64,000 nt of DNA from CAZBDU01 sp964490725 (GTDB taxonomy: Bacteria; Spirochaetota; Spirochaetia; SZUA-6; DRHE01), in the NCBI GenBank assembly GCA_964490725.1, contig CAZBDU010000020.1:1-64000 (forward strand), given 5' to 3'. This document shows, in pieces, positions 1 to 7,614 of the stretch. The notes under the pieces are model-generated. The model ran no database searches. It was not told the origin of the DNA and worked only from the letters and a program-made list of their open reading frames with translations. How positions within the stretch are numbered: the first letter of the stretch is position 1; each line of letters starts with the position of its first letter. Made by a program: the position numbers and the translations under genes.

Positions 1-70
1 GAGCAACAACATCCATGCCGAACCACCACCCTCGGCCAAATTGAGAATTGCTGGCTCCGCGCCGGGTTCG

Positions 71-100
71 TTGACATGCCGGGGAGCGCCGTGGTAGAGT
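71..100 (+). promoter_or_regulatory. Promoter of tRNA-Pro
   Basis: A perfect -35 box TTGACA (71-76) is followed after 18 bases by TAGAGT (95-100), 33 bases before the first base of the mature tRNA-Pro. This is a typical sigma-70-type arrangement for a stable RNA gene. It was assigned by inspection only. Confidence 0.7.
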
Positions 101-133
101 GCTTCACCCGCCGGAAGGGCGGTGGGTCTTTTT

Positions 134-207
134 CGGGCTGTAGCGCAGTTGGTTAGCGTACACGTCTGGGGGGCGTGGGGTCGGCGGTTCAAATCCGCCC
201 AGCCCGA
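134..207 (+). tRNA. tRNA-Pro (anticodon GGG)
   Basis: The sequence folds as a complete cloverleaf. The 7-bp acceptor stem pairs 134-140 with 200-206 and the discriminator base is A207. The anticodon stem pairs 161-165 with 173-177 and encloses the loop CTGGGGG, which places GGG at 168-170 and so decodes proline CCC/CCU codons. The T arm contains GGTTCAAATCC. The CCA end is not encoded and must be added enzymatically. It has its own promoter at 71-100. Confidence 0.95.
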
Positions 208-359
208 CTTTCTCTGATCTTTTCGACCGCATACGCTGTCCATCTCACCGCTGCCTCGACCAGCACGAGCGCAGTCTGTTCTTCAAGAAAGGGGGGGCAC
301 GGTGGTGAGAGTCCTGCGCTGTCTGGGGTTGCTGCTCGTTCCCGTGCGGAGCCGCCGGG

Positions 360-701
360 CTACAGCGAAGAGGCGAGCTGGCTGAGCTCTTCCTTCAGAG
401 CGGGGTTGTCCTCCAACCGCACCGAGTTCGGCTTCCGGCCTTTCTTGTACACCAGGTCGACGATCAGCTCGTATCCGTCCTGTGCCTGGTCCCGGTCGAT
501 GTCGGCCAGTCTGGTCTTCTTCCAGTAAGCGGTCAGGGAGTCGACGTAGGCTGCGATCAGCTGTCCCGCAGTCGCCTCGTTCTTGTCCGCGGTCCAACTC
601 GAAATGGCCTCGCGCAGCTTCTGCGTACGGCGCTTGCCGATCGCCGAGCGGAAATCGTCACTCAGCAACGAGTACTTGAGGTGAATCTTGCTTTTTGCCA
701 T
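360..701 (-). CDS. Hypothetical small helical protein
   Basis: The product is 113 aa and matches no family I recognise. It looks cytosolic: no signal peptide or membrane segment, many charged residues and predicted helices throughout. The ATG at 701 (start MAKSKIHLKY) is chosen over the longer frame because AGGAGAG lies six bases upstream on the minus strand. The longer frame would also run through the -10 region of the promoter seen at 730-758. The gene stands alone between tRNA-Pro and a divergent exported TPR protein. Confidence 0.6.
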   Translation of the reverse strand: MAKSKIHLKYSLLSDDFRSAIGKRRTQKLREAISSWTADKNEATAGQLIAAYVDSLTAYWKKTRLADIDRDQAQDGYELIVDLVYKKGRKPNSVRLEDNPALKEELSQLASSL

Positions 702-729
702 TTGGTGCTCTCCTGTCAGTGTCGGCAAC

Positions 730-758
730 AAGATACTGCTAGACGGGGCGGAGGGCAA
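730..758 (-). promoter_or_regulatory. Promoter of the 360-701 gene
   Basis: On the minus strand a -35-like TTGCCC (758-753) and a -10 TATCTT (735-730) are separated by 17 bases, upstream of the start at 701. The -35 element lies in a tandem 20-bp duplication, so a second TTGCCC sits exactly 20 bp further out (778-773). Confidence 0.45.
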
Positions 759-779
759 CTAGACGGGGCGGAGGGCAAC
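740..779. repeat. Perfect 20-bp tandem duplication
   Basis: Two identical 20-bp units, TAGACGGGGCGGAGGGCAAC, lie at 740-759 and 760-779. They cover the -35 region of the leftward promoter for the 360-701 gene and are 100-170 bp upstream of the rightward TPR gene. Confidence 0.9.
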
Positions 780-907
780 CGCCTCGGCGAGCGGAGAGGA
801 CGGCCTTGCGGAGGGATGAAAATCGCCTCCACCGGAGCTACAATGCTGTACCGGGCTGTACCGGCGGCGTGCACCGCTGCGCGCCACGGCCAAACTGGGG
901 AGCAGCC

Positions 908-1801
908 ATGATACCCCGTCGTTGCCTGATCGTTCTCACTCTGGCCTCTACCGCCTCCATCCTCGCCTTTGCCCAGCAAGCGAAGATCTGGGAGGATACT
1001 CCCCCGTTTCTTTCGGCGCTCGCGGGGCTGGACTACCGCCAATACCTTCCCGGCGCACAACCGTCGCCGCAGGCGGCGGTCCGGCTGAACGACCTGGGCT
1101 CCGAAGCCTACAAGGAAGACCGGCTGGTGGAGGCGGCGCGTCTCTTCAGGGCGGCGCTGGAAATGGATGCGGACAACCCCTACCCCCACTACAACTATGC
1201 CGCCGTGCTCGCGGTGTTCGCTCAGGGGTTCGGGCATTTCGATGCACCCCCCGCCGAGCTGTTTTCCCTGCGCCAGGTCGAGACGGACAGGATCGTAGAG
1301 TATCGGGAGGAGATCTTCGCGCATTTGAAGGCGAGCGTCTCTCTGCGCGAGGAGCGCCTGCAGAGGGTAACCCGGGACTCGGACTTCGACACCATCCGCG
1401 GCCTCACCGAGTACGAGTATCTCCTCATGGGCCCGAATCCTTCCATGTGGGATGTTCTGCGCCTTTCTCCACGATGGTACTCGATGCAGACGGGGGCGTT
1501 CATGCCCGCCGACACTCTGGTCTTTCTGCCGGAGTACCGCGTCCGGTTCTCTTTCGACACGCGGCGGTTCGAGCTCTTTCCCGAGATGCAGAACAAGGTG
1601 GACCGCAGTTTCACCGGCTGCTACCGGGTGGACGGCGATCGGCTCATCATCTTCGCGGACGGGTCGGCGAAGGTGATCTACGGGAAGGTCTCGGTGCGAA
1701 AGGATTCTCTGGGGTTCGTGGTGGAGAAGCGGCTGTCCCTCGAGGGCTTCGGCCCTTTCGGCGACCAGCTGCGCCACTACTGGGAGGGACAGGACGCCTG
1801 A
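908..1801 (+). CDS. Exported TPR-repeat protein of unknown function
   Basis: The 297-aa product starts with a Sec signal peptide (positive MIPRR, hydrophobic stretch to about residue 20, likely cleavage after AFA). This predicts a periplasmic or envelope location. Residues of about 45-85 form at least one tetratricopeptide-like helix pair (SEAYKEDRLVEAARLFRAAL), suggesting a protein-interaction scaffold. The rest, including an aromatic-rich C-terminus, is unassigned. The ATG at 908 has GGGGAG upstream; the reading frame is open further upstream but encodes no leader there. The 3' end overlaps the oppositely oriented kinase gene by 25 bp, so the two genes converge tail to tail. The substrate or partner is unknown. 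Confidence 0.8.
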   Translation: MIPRRCLIVLTLASTASILAFAQQAKIWEDTPPFLSALAGLDYRQYLPGAQPSPQAAVRLNDLGSEAYKEDRLVEAARLFRAALEMDADNPYPHYNYAAVLAVFAQGFGHFDAPPAELFSLRQVETDRIVEYREEIFAHLKASVSLREERLQRVTRDSDFDTIRGLTEYEYLLMGPNPSMWDVLRLSPRWYSMQTGAFMPADTLVFLPEYRVRFSFDTRRFELFPEMQNKVDRSFTGCYRVDGDRLIIFADGSAKVIYGKVSVRKDSLGFVVEKRLSLEGFGPFGDQLRHYWEGQDA

Positions 1802-2943
1802 AGGGCGGGGCGGGCCTCCGGCAGGGCGTCTGGGCATCGCGGAAAGTAGAGCTCGAAGACGCTGCCGTTGCCAGGCTCGCTGTGGACGCGGATGAAGCCC
1901 CGGTTCTCCTTCACGATCACGTAGAGCGTTGACAGCCCCAGGCCGGTTCCCTTGCCCGCCTGCTTGGTGGTGAAGAACGGCTCGAAGAGGTGCTCCAACA
2001 CCTCCCGCTCCATGCCGCAGCCCGTGTCGCTCACAGAAAGCAGGACGTACTCCCCTGGTGGAACCGGGCAGGCCACGGTCAGGCCGGGAGGATCGGCCTC
2101 CAGGAAGACGTTCCGCGTCTCCAGGGTGAGGATCCCGCCGTCCGGCATGGCGTCGCGGGCGTTGACCGCCAGGTTCATGAGCACCTGCTCCATCTGGCCC
2201 GGGTTGGCATGCACGGCCCAGAGGGGTCGAGCCAGGAGCAGGGAGATTTCAATGTCCCTGCCCAGCAGCCGGCGGATCATGTCGGTGAAGTTGGAGAGCA
2301 GCCCATTGATGTCCAGAGGCCGGCGGCGGACGGTCTCGCGGCGGCTGCTGAAGGCCAGCAGCTGGCCCACCAGCGATGAGGCCCGCCCCACGGCCGCCCG
2401 GATGTCGTCCGCGCACTGCCGGATGCCGGGCTGCGAAGCTTTCTCCAGGATGATTTCCGCGCAGCCGGCAATCACGGTGAGCAGGTTGTTGAAGTCGTGG
2501 GCCACCGCCCCGGCCAGCCTTCCCAGCGCCTCCAGACGCTGGAGCTCGCCGAGCTGCGCCTGGAGCTGGCCGGGCAGCCTGCTCCAATCTTCTGGACTTG
2601 CGCCGCTGCGAAGAAGGAGCACGAACCCTTCGACCACGCCTTCCCGCTCAACGCAGTAAGACCGACAGGTGAAGGCCCGGCCCGAAACGGCCGTGTCGAC
2701 GGTGCGCGGGCCCCCGCCGCCTGCGGCCTCGACATACCGGCAGCCGGGGCAGGGCGCCCTGCTTCCCAGGAGCCTGTGGCAGGGCTGCCCCCGCAACCGC
2801 TTCGCCGGCCTGCCGGCAAGCGCGGCGGCCGCCTGGTTGAGCCACACCACCCGCAGCGTTCGATCTACCCGCACGACCCCGTGACCGACCTGGTCCAGCA
2901 CGCCCGAGTAGGGCGGGCGGACAGCCTCATCCATCCCCTGCAC
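1777..2943 (-). CDS. Soluble PAS-domain sensor histidine kinase
   Basis: The 388-aa protein has no membrane segment. An N-terminal PAS domain (about 12-112) contains Cys55, Cys65, Cys68 plus Cys93 and Cys97. It is followed by a HisKA dimerisation domain with the phosphoacceptor in AHDFNN (His149). The ATP-binding domain shows an N box (NLAVNARDAM), a G1 box DTGCGM and a G2 box GKGTGLGL. It lacks a receiver domain, so it should phosphorylate a separate regulator. The GTG at 2943 overlaps cheW by 17 bp; an ATG at 2934 is an alternative start. Co-transcription with MCP and CheW suggests input into, or cross-talk with, chemosensory signalling, which is inference. Confidence 0.88.
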   Translation of the reverse strand: MQGMDEAVRPPYSGVLDQVGHGVVRVDRTLRVVWLNQAAAALAGRPAKRLRGQPCHRLLGSRAPCPGCRYVEAAGGGGPRTVDTAVSGRAFTCRSYCVEREGVVEGFVLLLRSGASPEDWSRLPGQLQAQLGELQRLEALGRLAGAVAHDFNNLLTVIAGCAEIILEKASQPGIRQCADDIRAAVGRASSLVGQLLAFSSRRETVRRRPLDINGLLSNFTDMIRRLLGRDIEISLLLARPLWAVHANPGQMEQVLMNLAVNARDAMPDGGILTLETRNVFLEADPPGLTVACPVPPGEYVLLSVSDTGCGMEREVLEHLFEPFFTTKQAGKGTGLGLSTLYVIVKENRGFIRVHSEPGNGSVFELYFPRCPDALPEARPALQASCPSQ

Positions 2944-3451
2944 CCTGCGGCGGCTCCGGGGAACCTTCGCCCTTCGCGGCGGCGGCAGTCGCCTCCTGGA
3001 GCTCCTCCTCGGTGAGCAGGCGCTCGAGGTCCAGGAGCATCACGAACCGCTCCCCGCTCTTGGCGATGGAGCGCACCAGCTCGCGCCCCTCCCCGACACC
3101 GATCCGCGGGGTAGGCTCCATGTCCGCCTCCTCGAAGTCGATCACCTCGTGGACCGAGTCGGCCATCGCCCCCACCACGGCCATGTCACCCCCCAGGGGC
3201 AGCTCCAGCACCACGATGCAGGTGTCCACGGTGCGCTCCACCGGCGGGAGCCCCAGCCGCGAGCGCAGGTCGATCACCGGCACCACCGCGCCCCGTACGT
3301 TGATCACTCCGCACAGGTGCACCGAGGCGTTGGGCAGGCGCGTGGGCCTGGTGTACTCCAGCACCTCCCGTACCCGCAGCACCTCCACGGCGTACTCCTC
3401 TTCCCCCAGCCCGAAGGTCAGAAACTGTTGCGCCTGACGGACACTCTCCAT
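2927..3451 (-). CDS. cheW: Chemotaxis coupling protein CheW
   Basis: The 174-aa CheW-domain protein couples methyl-accepting receptors to the CheA kinase in the chemosensory array. It has the usual two beta-barrel subdomains. Characteristic stretches are FGLGEEEYAVEVLRVREVLE near the N-terminus and GVINVRGAVVPVIDLRSRLG around residues 48-67. The last 20 or so residues form a Glu/Pro/Gly tail not needed for the fold. The ATG at 3451 has GGAGG five bases upstream. It lies 14 bp after the MCP and overlaps the PAS kinase, so receptor, coupler and kinase are probably one transcript. Confidence 0.93.
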   Translation of the reverse strand: MESVRQAQQFLTFGLGEEEYAVEVLRVREVLEYTRPTRLPNASVHLCGVINVRGAVVPVIDLRSRLGLPPVERTVDTCIVVLELPLGGDMAVVGAMADSVHEVIDFEEADMEPTPRIGVGEGRELVRSIAKSGERFVMLLDLERLLTEEELQEATAAAAKGEGSPEPPQGAGDG

Positions 3452-3465
3452 GCCTTCCTCCCTGC

Positions 3466-5511
3466 TCAGAACTCCTCGAACTGGTCGTCTATGCCGTCCT
3501 GCCCCTCGCCGCCCGGCTGACCGCCGCGCTGCGAGGAGCCGTCACCCGGCGAGTGAACCGCAGCGGATTTCTTTTCCTGCAACAGCGCGATGCCGGTGGA
3601 CGCGTGGGCGATGGCCGTGTGGTGGCGCCGCGGCTGCCCGTTGCCCGGGCCCCCGCTCGCAGGGGTTTGCGCGACGTGGCTGCGCGGCTGCTCCAGCAGC
3701 CTCCTGCCCCCCACCGAACCGTCCACGCGGAAGAACTCCATGGTGGCCTGCAGCTGCTCGGCCTGACTGGCCAGCTCCTCGGAGGTGGAAGCCATCTCTT
3801 CGGAGGCGGAGGCGTTCTGCTGGATCACCTGGTCGAGCTGCACCACCGCTTTGTTGATCTGCTCGGCGCCGCTGGTCTGCTCCCCGCTGGCCGCGTTGAT
3901 CTCCTGCACCAGCTCCGCGGTCTTCTGGATGTCCGGCACCAGCTTGGCCAGCATCTCTCCGGCCTTCTGGGACACCTGCACGGTGGAGCCGGACAGCTCG
4001 CTGATCTCCGCCGCTGCGGCCTGGCTGCGCTCGGCGAGCTTCCGCACCTCCGAGGCCACCACGGCAAAACCCTTGCCGTGCTCGCCAGCCCGGGCCGCCT
4101 CGATGGCGGCGTTCAGCGCCAGCAGGTTGGTCTGCCGGGAGATCTCCTCGATGATGGAGATCTTGGCGGCGATCTCGTTCATGGCCCGCACCGCCTCGGA
4201 AACCGCCTGGCCGCTCTCCTGGGCGTCCTGGGCGGCCTTCATGGCGATGCGCTCGGTCTGCAGGGCGTTGTCCGCGTTCTGCTTGATGTTGGAGCTCATC
4301 TCTTCCATGGAGGAGGAGACCTCCTCCGCCGCCGCCGCCTGCTCGGTGGCGCCCTGGGACATCTCCTGGGCGGTGGAGGAAAGCTCCTGGCTGCCCGAGG
4401 AGACGTTGCCCGCCGCGGCCAGCACCTCCCGCACGATGCTGGTGAGCCGGCCCACCATCTGGGTGAGCGCCTGGGCCAGCATGCCGATCTCGTCGCGCTG
4501 CTGGATGTCCAGCCGGGCGGAGAGGTTCCCCTCGGCCACTTCCCGGGAAAACTCCATTCCCTTCCTCATGGCGCCGGTGATGCTCACCGTCACCACCACC
4601 GCCAGGATGACCCCCAGCAGCACCGCCAGAGCAGCGCCGGCCAGGATCAGCGTGGTGGCCGCGGTCATCTGGGCCTCCATCTGCGCCTTCAGGTCCGCCT
4701 GGGTGCGGTCCACGGCCTCGGCGACCTGTACGGCTGCCTCGTCCATCTGCTTGTTCGCCTGGTCCTTGGCCTGCGCCAGCGCGTCCAGCTCGTCCACGTC
4801 CTTGCGGTAGCCCCGGACTTCCGCCTCGATGCGGTCCAGCATGGCGAGCTCCTCCGCGTCGTGGATGCGCGCGCGCATGTCGGTGCCGCGCTGCGCAATG
4901 TTGTTGGCCAGCCCGTCGATCTCTTTGATGTACTGCTCGTCGTCGCCGCGCAGGAGGAAGTTCTTCTCCGCCACCCGCGCCGCGTACATCCAGGCCACCA
5001 GCTGGTCGGCGTCGATGGCCCTCTGCACCTTCTCTTCCATCCCCGCCAGGGCGGCGTCGGCGCGTTCCCGCAGTCTGCTGGCGTCTCCTTCCACGTTGCG
5101 CGCCGCCTCCTGCATGCGCACCTGGGCCTCATCCTCGCTCTTGCGGGCCTCCACGTAGGCGCTGAAGGCCTTCTTGTAGCTGTCCGCCGCGGCCTGGATC
5201 CGGTTCAGCTCCTCGAGATGGGCGGCGTCCTGGAACTCCGAGCGCATCCGGGTGTCTTCCTTCTCCAGGGCGGCCACGGACTCCGCCACCTTGTCGCTGT
5301 ACTGACCGTCCCCGGTGATGATGAAGTCGTCCTGTGATTGCCGGGACTGCAGCATCAGGCCGTGCAGGTCGCTGACCTGCTCGGTCTTGTTCACGCGGTC
5401 CATCACCGCCCTCAGGCTGGTCCAGCCTACGAAGCCGATCACTCCGGTCAGCACCAGCACGATGGCGAAACCACCCCCGATTTTCATGCCGAGCTTCAGG
5501 TTCTTGAACAT
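3466..5511 (-). CDS. Methyl-accepting chemotaxis protein
   Basis: This is a 681-aa transmembrane chemoreceptor. TM1 is at about residues 11-31, followed by a roughly 250-residue helical periplasmic sensor of the four-helix-bundle type with heptad-like charged helices. TM2 is at about 281-310, then a HAMP domain and a long cytoplasmic coiled coil. The conserved hairpin tip (RQTNLLALNAAIEAARAGE, about 455-475) binds CheA/CheW. The extreme C-terminus is a flexible Gly/Gln-rich tail ending in QFEEF, a possible CheR/CheB tether. The ATG at 5511 has AGGAG upstream. The ligand cannot be deduced. It is the first gene of the MCP-CheW-kinase group. Confidence 0.95.
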   Translation of the reverse strand: MFKNLKLGMKIGGGFAIVLVLTGVIGFVGWTSLRAVMDRVNKTEQVSDLHGLMLQSRQSQDDFIITGDGQYSDKVAESVAALEKEDTRMRSEFQDAAHLEELNRIQAAADSYKKAFSAYVEARKSEDEAQVRMQEAARNVEGDASRLRERADAALAGMEEKVQRAIDADQLVAWMYAARVAEKNFLLRGDDEQYIKEIDGLANNIAQRGTDMRARIHDAEELAMLDRIEAEVRGYRKDVDELDALAQAKDQANKQMDEAAVQVAEAVDRTQADLKAQMEAQMTAATTLILAGAALAVLLGVILAVVVTVSITGAMRKGMEFSREVAEGNLSARLDIQQRDEIGMLAQALTQMVGRLTSIVREVLAAAGNVSSGSQELSSTAQEMSQGATEQAAAAEEVSSSMEEMSSNIKQNADNALQTERIAMKAAQDAQESGQAVSEAVRAMNEIAAKISIIEEISRQTNLLALNAAIEAARAGEHGKGFAVVASEVRKLAERSQAAAAEISELSGSTVQVSQKAGEMLAKLVPDIQKTAELVQEINAASGEQTSGAEQINKAVVQLDQVIQQNASASEEMASTSEELASQAEQLQATMEFFRVDGSVGGRRLLEQPRSHVAQTPASGGPGNGQPRRHHTAIAHASTGIALLQEKKSAAVHSPGDGSSQRGGQPGGEGQDGIDDQFEEF

Positions 5512-5702
5512 CTCGCTCTCCTGTTCAGGGCTTGCGTGCCGGCGTTCCTGCGGAGCCTTCGGCTGCGGGACACAGCGTTCCTGAAGGCTTCCAGACCCCG
5601 CCGGCCTTGCCTGCTACCGGACAATCATTGTTGACACCCGGCAGCGCGGCCGACCGTAGGGAAAGCTTGACACTTGGGCGGGGATTCCCCCATAGAATGA
5701 GC

Positions 5703-6371
5703 TCACGCCGGACCGGTAAGCCCGTGCCGCACCGCGAACGTGACGAGCTCCGCCAGGTTGCGCAGCCCCAGCTTGCCCAGCAGCCGGCCGCGGTAGGTGT
5801 CCACGCTCTTGGGGGAGAGCCTCAGCAGAGAGGCAATCTCCCTACCGGTCAGCCCATCGACCAGAAGGGACATCACCTGCCGCTCGCGGGCGCTGAGCCG
5901 CTGCAACGGGCCGTCGCCGTGGTCCGCAGCCTCGGCGGGGCTGCCGGCAACCGCCCCGCCGGAGGCCGTCCTGAGGTAGGAGCGGCCGGCCTGGAGGACG
6001 CGGATCGCCCGCAGGATCTCCCTCCCTGCGGCGCCACGGGTCAGGTAGCCGCGGGCGCCGGCCTGGAGGGCGCGGTGGAGGTCCTCGGCGTCGCCGTGCG
6101 AGGAGAGGATTAGAACGTTGGTGCCCGGCGCGGTTTGGCGGATCGCGCGAGCGGCTTGCAGCGCCCCGCCTCCCGGGACGTCCATTGACAGGACAACCAC
6201 GTGGGGGCGCAGCTCCCGGGCCATCCGCACCGCCTGACCCCCGTCGGCGGCTGTGCCGACCACCTTCACCATTTGCGAGGCCTCGAGAACCAGGGCCATG
6301 CCTTCGCGGACGATGGAGTGGCGATCAGCCAGCAGCACTCGGGCCTTTTCCGGCATGGTTCCCTGGCCCAT
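5703..6371 (-). CDS. NarL/LuxR-type regulator with degenerate receiver
   Basis: The 222-aa product has an N-terminal CheY-like receiver fold (about 10-128) and a C-terminal LuxR-type helix-turn-helix (about 157-215: LSARERQVMSLLVDGLTGRE, then SPKSVDTYRGRLLGKLG). The receiver has lost key residues. The phosphoacceptor position holds Ser62 (VVVLSMDVPG), with an Asp only two residues later. The acidic pair is Asp16-Arg17, and the conserved Lys is Arg112. It therefore probably works without Asp phosphorylation, although the DNA-binding half looks intact. Its start (6371; an ATG at 6356 is possible) lies inside the stand-alone receiver gene, a 47-nt overlap that implies translational coupling. Confidence 0.88.
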   Translation of the reverse strand: MGQGTMPEKARVLLADRHSIVREGMALVLEASQMVKVVGTAADGGQAVRMARELRPHVVVLSMDVPGGGALQAARAIRQTAPGTNVLILSSHGDAEDLHRALQAGARGYLTRGAAGREILRAIRVLQAGRSYLRTASGGAVAGSPAEAADHGDGPLQRLSARERQVMSLLVDGLTGREIASLLRLSPKSVDTYRGRLLGKLGLRNLAELVTFAVRHGLTGPA

Positions 6372-6747
6372 TCTGACGCTGGCACAGCTCAGACATCGCT
6401 TTGAGGAATTGAAGGAAGTCCTTGCTCTTGTCGAAGAAGCGATGCGCTCCCGCCTCGAAGCACAACTCCCGGTAGGCGGGCTCGGAGGTCAGCACTACCG
6501 CCGTTCCGGGAAGCTCCTCCTCCTGCATGCGGCGCAGAACCAGGTAGCCGCTTCCCTGCCGGAGGTTCATGTCCAGCACGATCACCTCCGGCCTGTACCG
6601 GCGGATGAACTGCAGGGCCCCCTCGACGTCGTCTCTCTCACCGGTGATCTCCAGCCCGGGTATCTCCGCCAGCGATCGGCGCAGGCGCAGCCGGATCACC
6701 GATGAGTCTTCCACGATCAGGACCCGGGTCGAAGCGTCAGCGTTCAT
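6325..6747 (-). CDS. Stand-alone response-regulator receiver
   Basis: The 140-aa protein is a single CheY-like receiver with no output domain. The catalytic residues are present: the acidic pair in LIVEDSS, phosphoacceptor Asp in VIVLDMNL, Thr/Ser in VVLTSE and Lys in FFDKSKD. The frame is open far upstream, but the ATG at 6747 is preferred because GGAGG lies five bases before it. Its 3' end overlaps the next regulator gene by 47 nt. Known single-domain receivers act as phosphate sinks, relay intermediates or protein-interaction switches. The overlap with a regulator that cannot be phosphorylated normally makes an interaction between the two products plausible. Confidence 0.87.
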   Translation of the reverse strand: MNADASTRVLIVEDSSVIRLRLRRSLAEIPGLEITGERDDVEGALQFIRRYRPEVIVLDMNLRQGSGYLVLRRMQEEELPGTAVVLTSEPAYRELCFEAGAHRFFDKSKDFLQFLKAMSELCQRQNGPGNHAGKGPSAAG

Positions 6748-6963
6748 GGGCGCCTCCAGCGTGTTGCTGGCAACCATTGGAGCACGGGCGCAGCCTTCCG
6801 ACTGTGGAGAGAGCTGGATTCCCGGTGTGGGGCTTCCATGACACCGAATGCCGGAACCGCCTGTTGCACCTTCATGCCGCCAGGCTAACGAGAGGGCGGC
6901 CTTCCGCCATCGGGAAAAGCCTTCCAAGAGCTGTGGGGAAAGCCGGACGGCCCGCCCCGGGCG

Positions 6964-7611
6964 CTACTCCAGTGAGATCAGCCCGCTGCGGATGGCGAAC
7001 TTCACCAGTCCGGCCAGGTCCTCGATGCCGAGCTTGCCCATGAGGCGGCTGCGGTAGGTCTCCACGGTCTTGGGCGATAGGAACAGCAGCGCCGCGATCT
7101 CCTGGCTGGTCTTTCCCTCCGCCACGAGCTGGAGGATCTCCCGCTCCCGGCCTGTCAGTTGCTCCAGGGGGGCGGGCTCCAGGCGCGGTGCCCGGATGTA
7201 GTCCTCAACCACCAGATCGGCCACCTGGGGCGAGACGTAGCGATTTCCGCAGTGGACCGCCCTCACCGCCTGGATCACCTCCTGGCCGGCGCTGCCCTTC
7301 AGCAGGTACCCCCGCGCCCCCGCCTTGAACGCGCGGTAGACGTGCTCGGAAGTCCCGTGCATGGAGAGGATGACGACCCGGCAGCGGGGGCAGAGGGTGT
7401 GCAGCTGTTCGGCCGCGTCTATCCCGTTCAGGCCGGGCATGGCCACGTCCATGATGACCACGTCGGGGCGGAGGCTCTGGGCGGCCCGCACCGCTTCCCT
7501 GCCGTCGGCGGCCTCGCCGGCCACGCGGATGTCCCCCGACTTCTCCAGGATCAGGCGCAGCCCGTCGCGGAGCACGGCGTGGTCATCCGCCAGGAGCACG
7601 GTGATGGCCAC
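6964..7611 (-). CDS. NarL/LuxR-family response regulator
   Basis: The 215-aa regulator has an intact receiver (acidic pair in LLADDHAVLRDG, phosphoacceptor Asp in VVIMDVAMPG, Lys in YLLKGSAG). It carries a LuxR-type DNA-binding domain at the C-terminus (LTGREREILQLVAEGKTSQE, then SPKTVETYRSRLMGKLG). The GTG start at 7611 lies three bases after the stop of the upstream kinase gene, with GGAGG inside that gene. This is the standard NarX/NarL-like pairing, so the kinase is its likely cognate phosphodonor. It is clearly related to the degenerate regulator at 5703-6371, and the pair probably arose by duplication. Confidence 0.93.
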   Translation of the reverse strand: MAITVLLADDHAVLRDGLRLILEKSGDIRVAGEAADGREAVRAAQSLRPDVVIMDVAMPGLNGIDAAEQLHTLCPRCRVVILSMHGTSEHVYRAFKAGARGYLLKGSAGQEVIQAVRAVHCGNRYVSPQVADLVVEDYIRAPRLEPAPLEQLTGREREILQLVAEGKTSQEIAALLFLSPKTVETYRSRLMGKLGIEDLAGLVKFAIRSGLISLE

Positions 7612-7614
7612 GGC

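Noticed and set aside
3553..5337. 594-codon frame antisense to the MCP
   Set aside because: The repetitive Leu/Gly/His composition reflects the MCP coiled coil read backwards.
5667..5698. Rightward TTGACA...TAGAAT with a GGGGATTCCCC palindrome between them
   Set aside because: The spacer is 20 bases, too long for a good promoter, and it would only transcribe antisense to the degenerate regulator. The palindrome might be an operator, but nothing else supports it.
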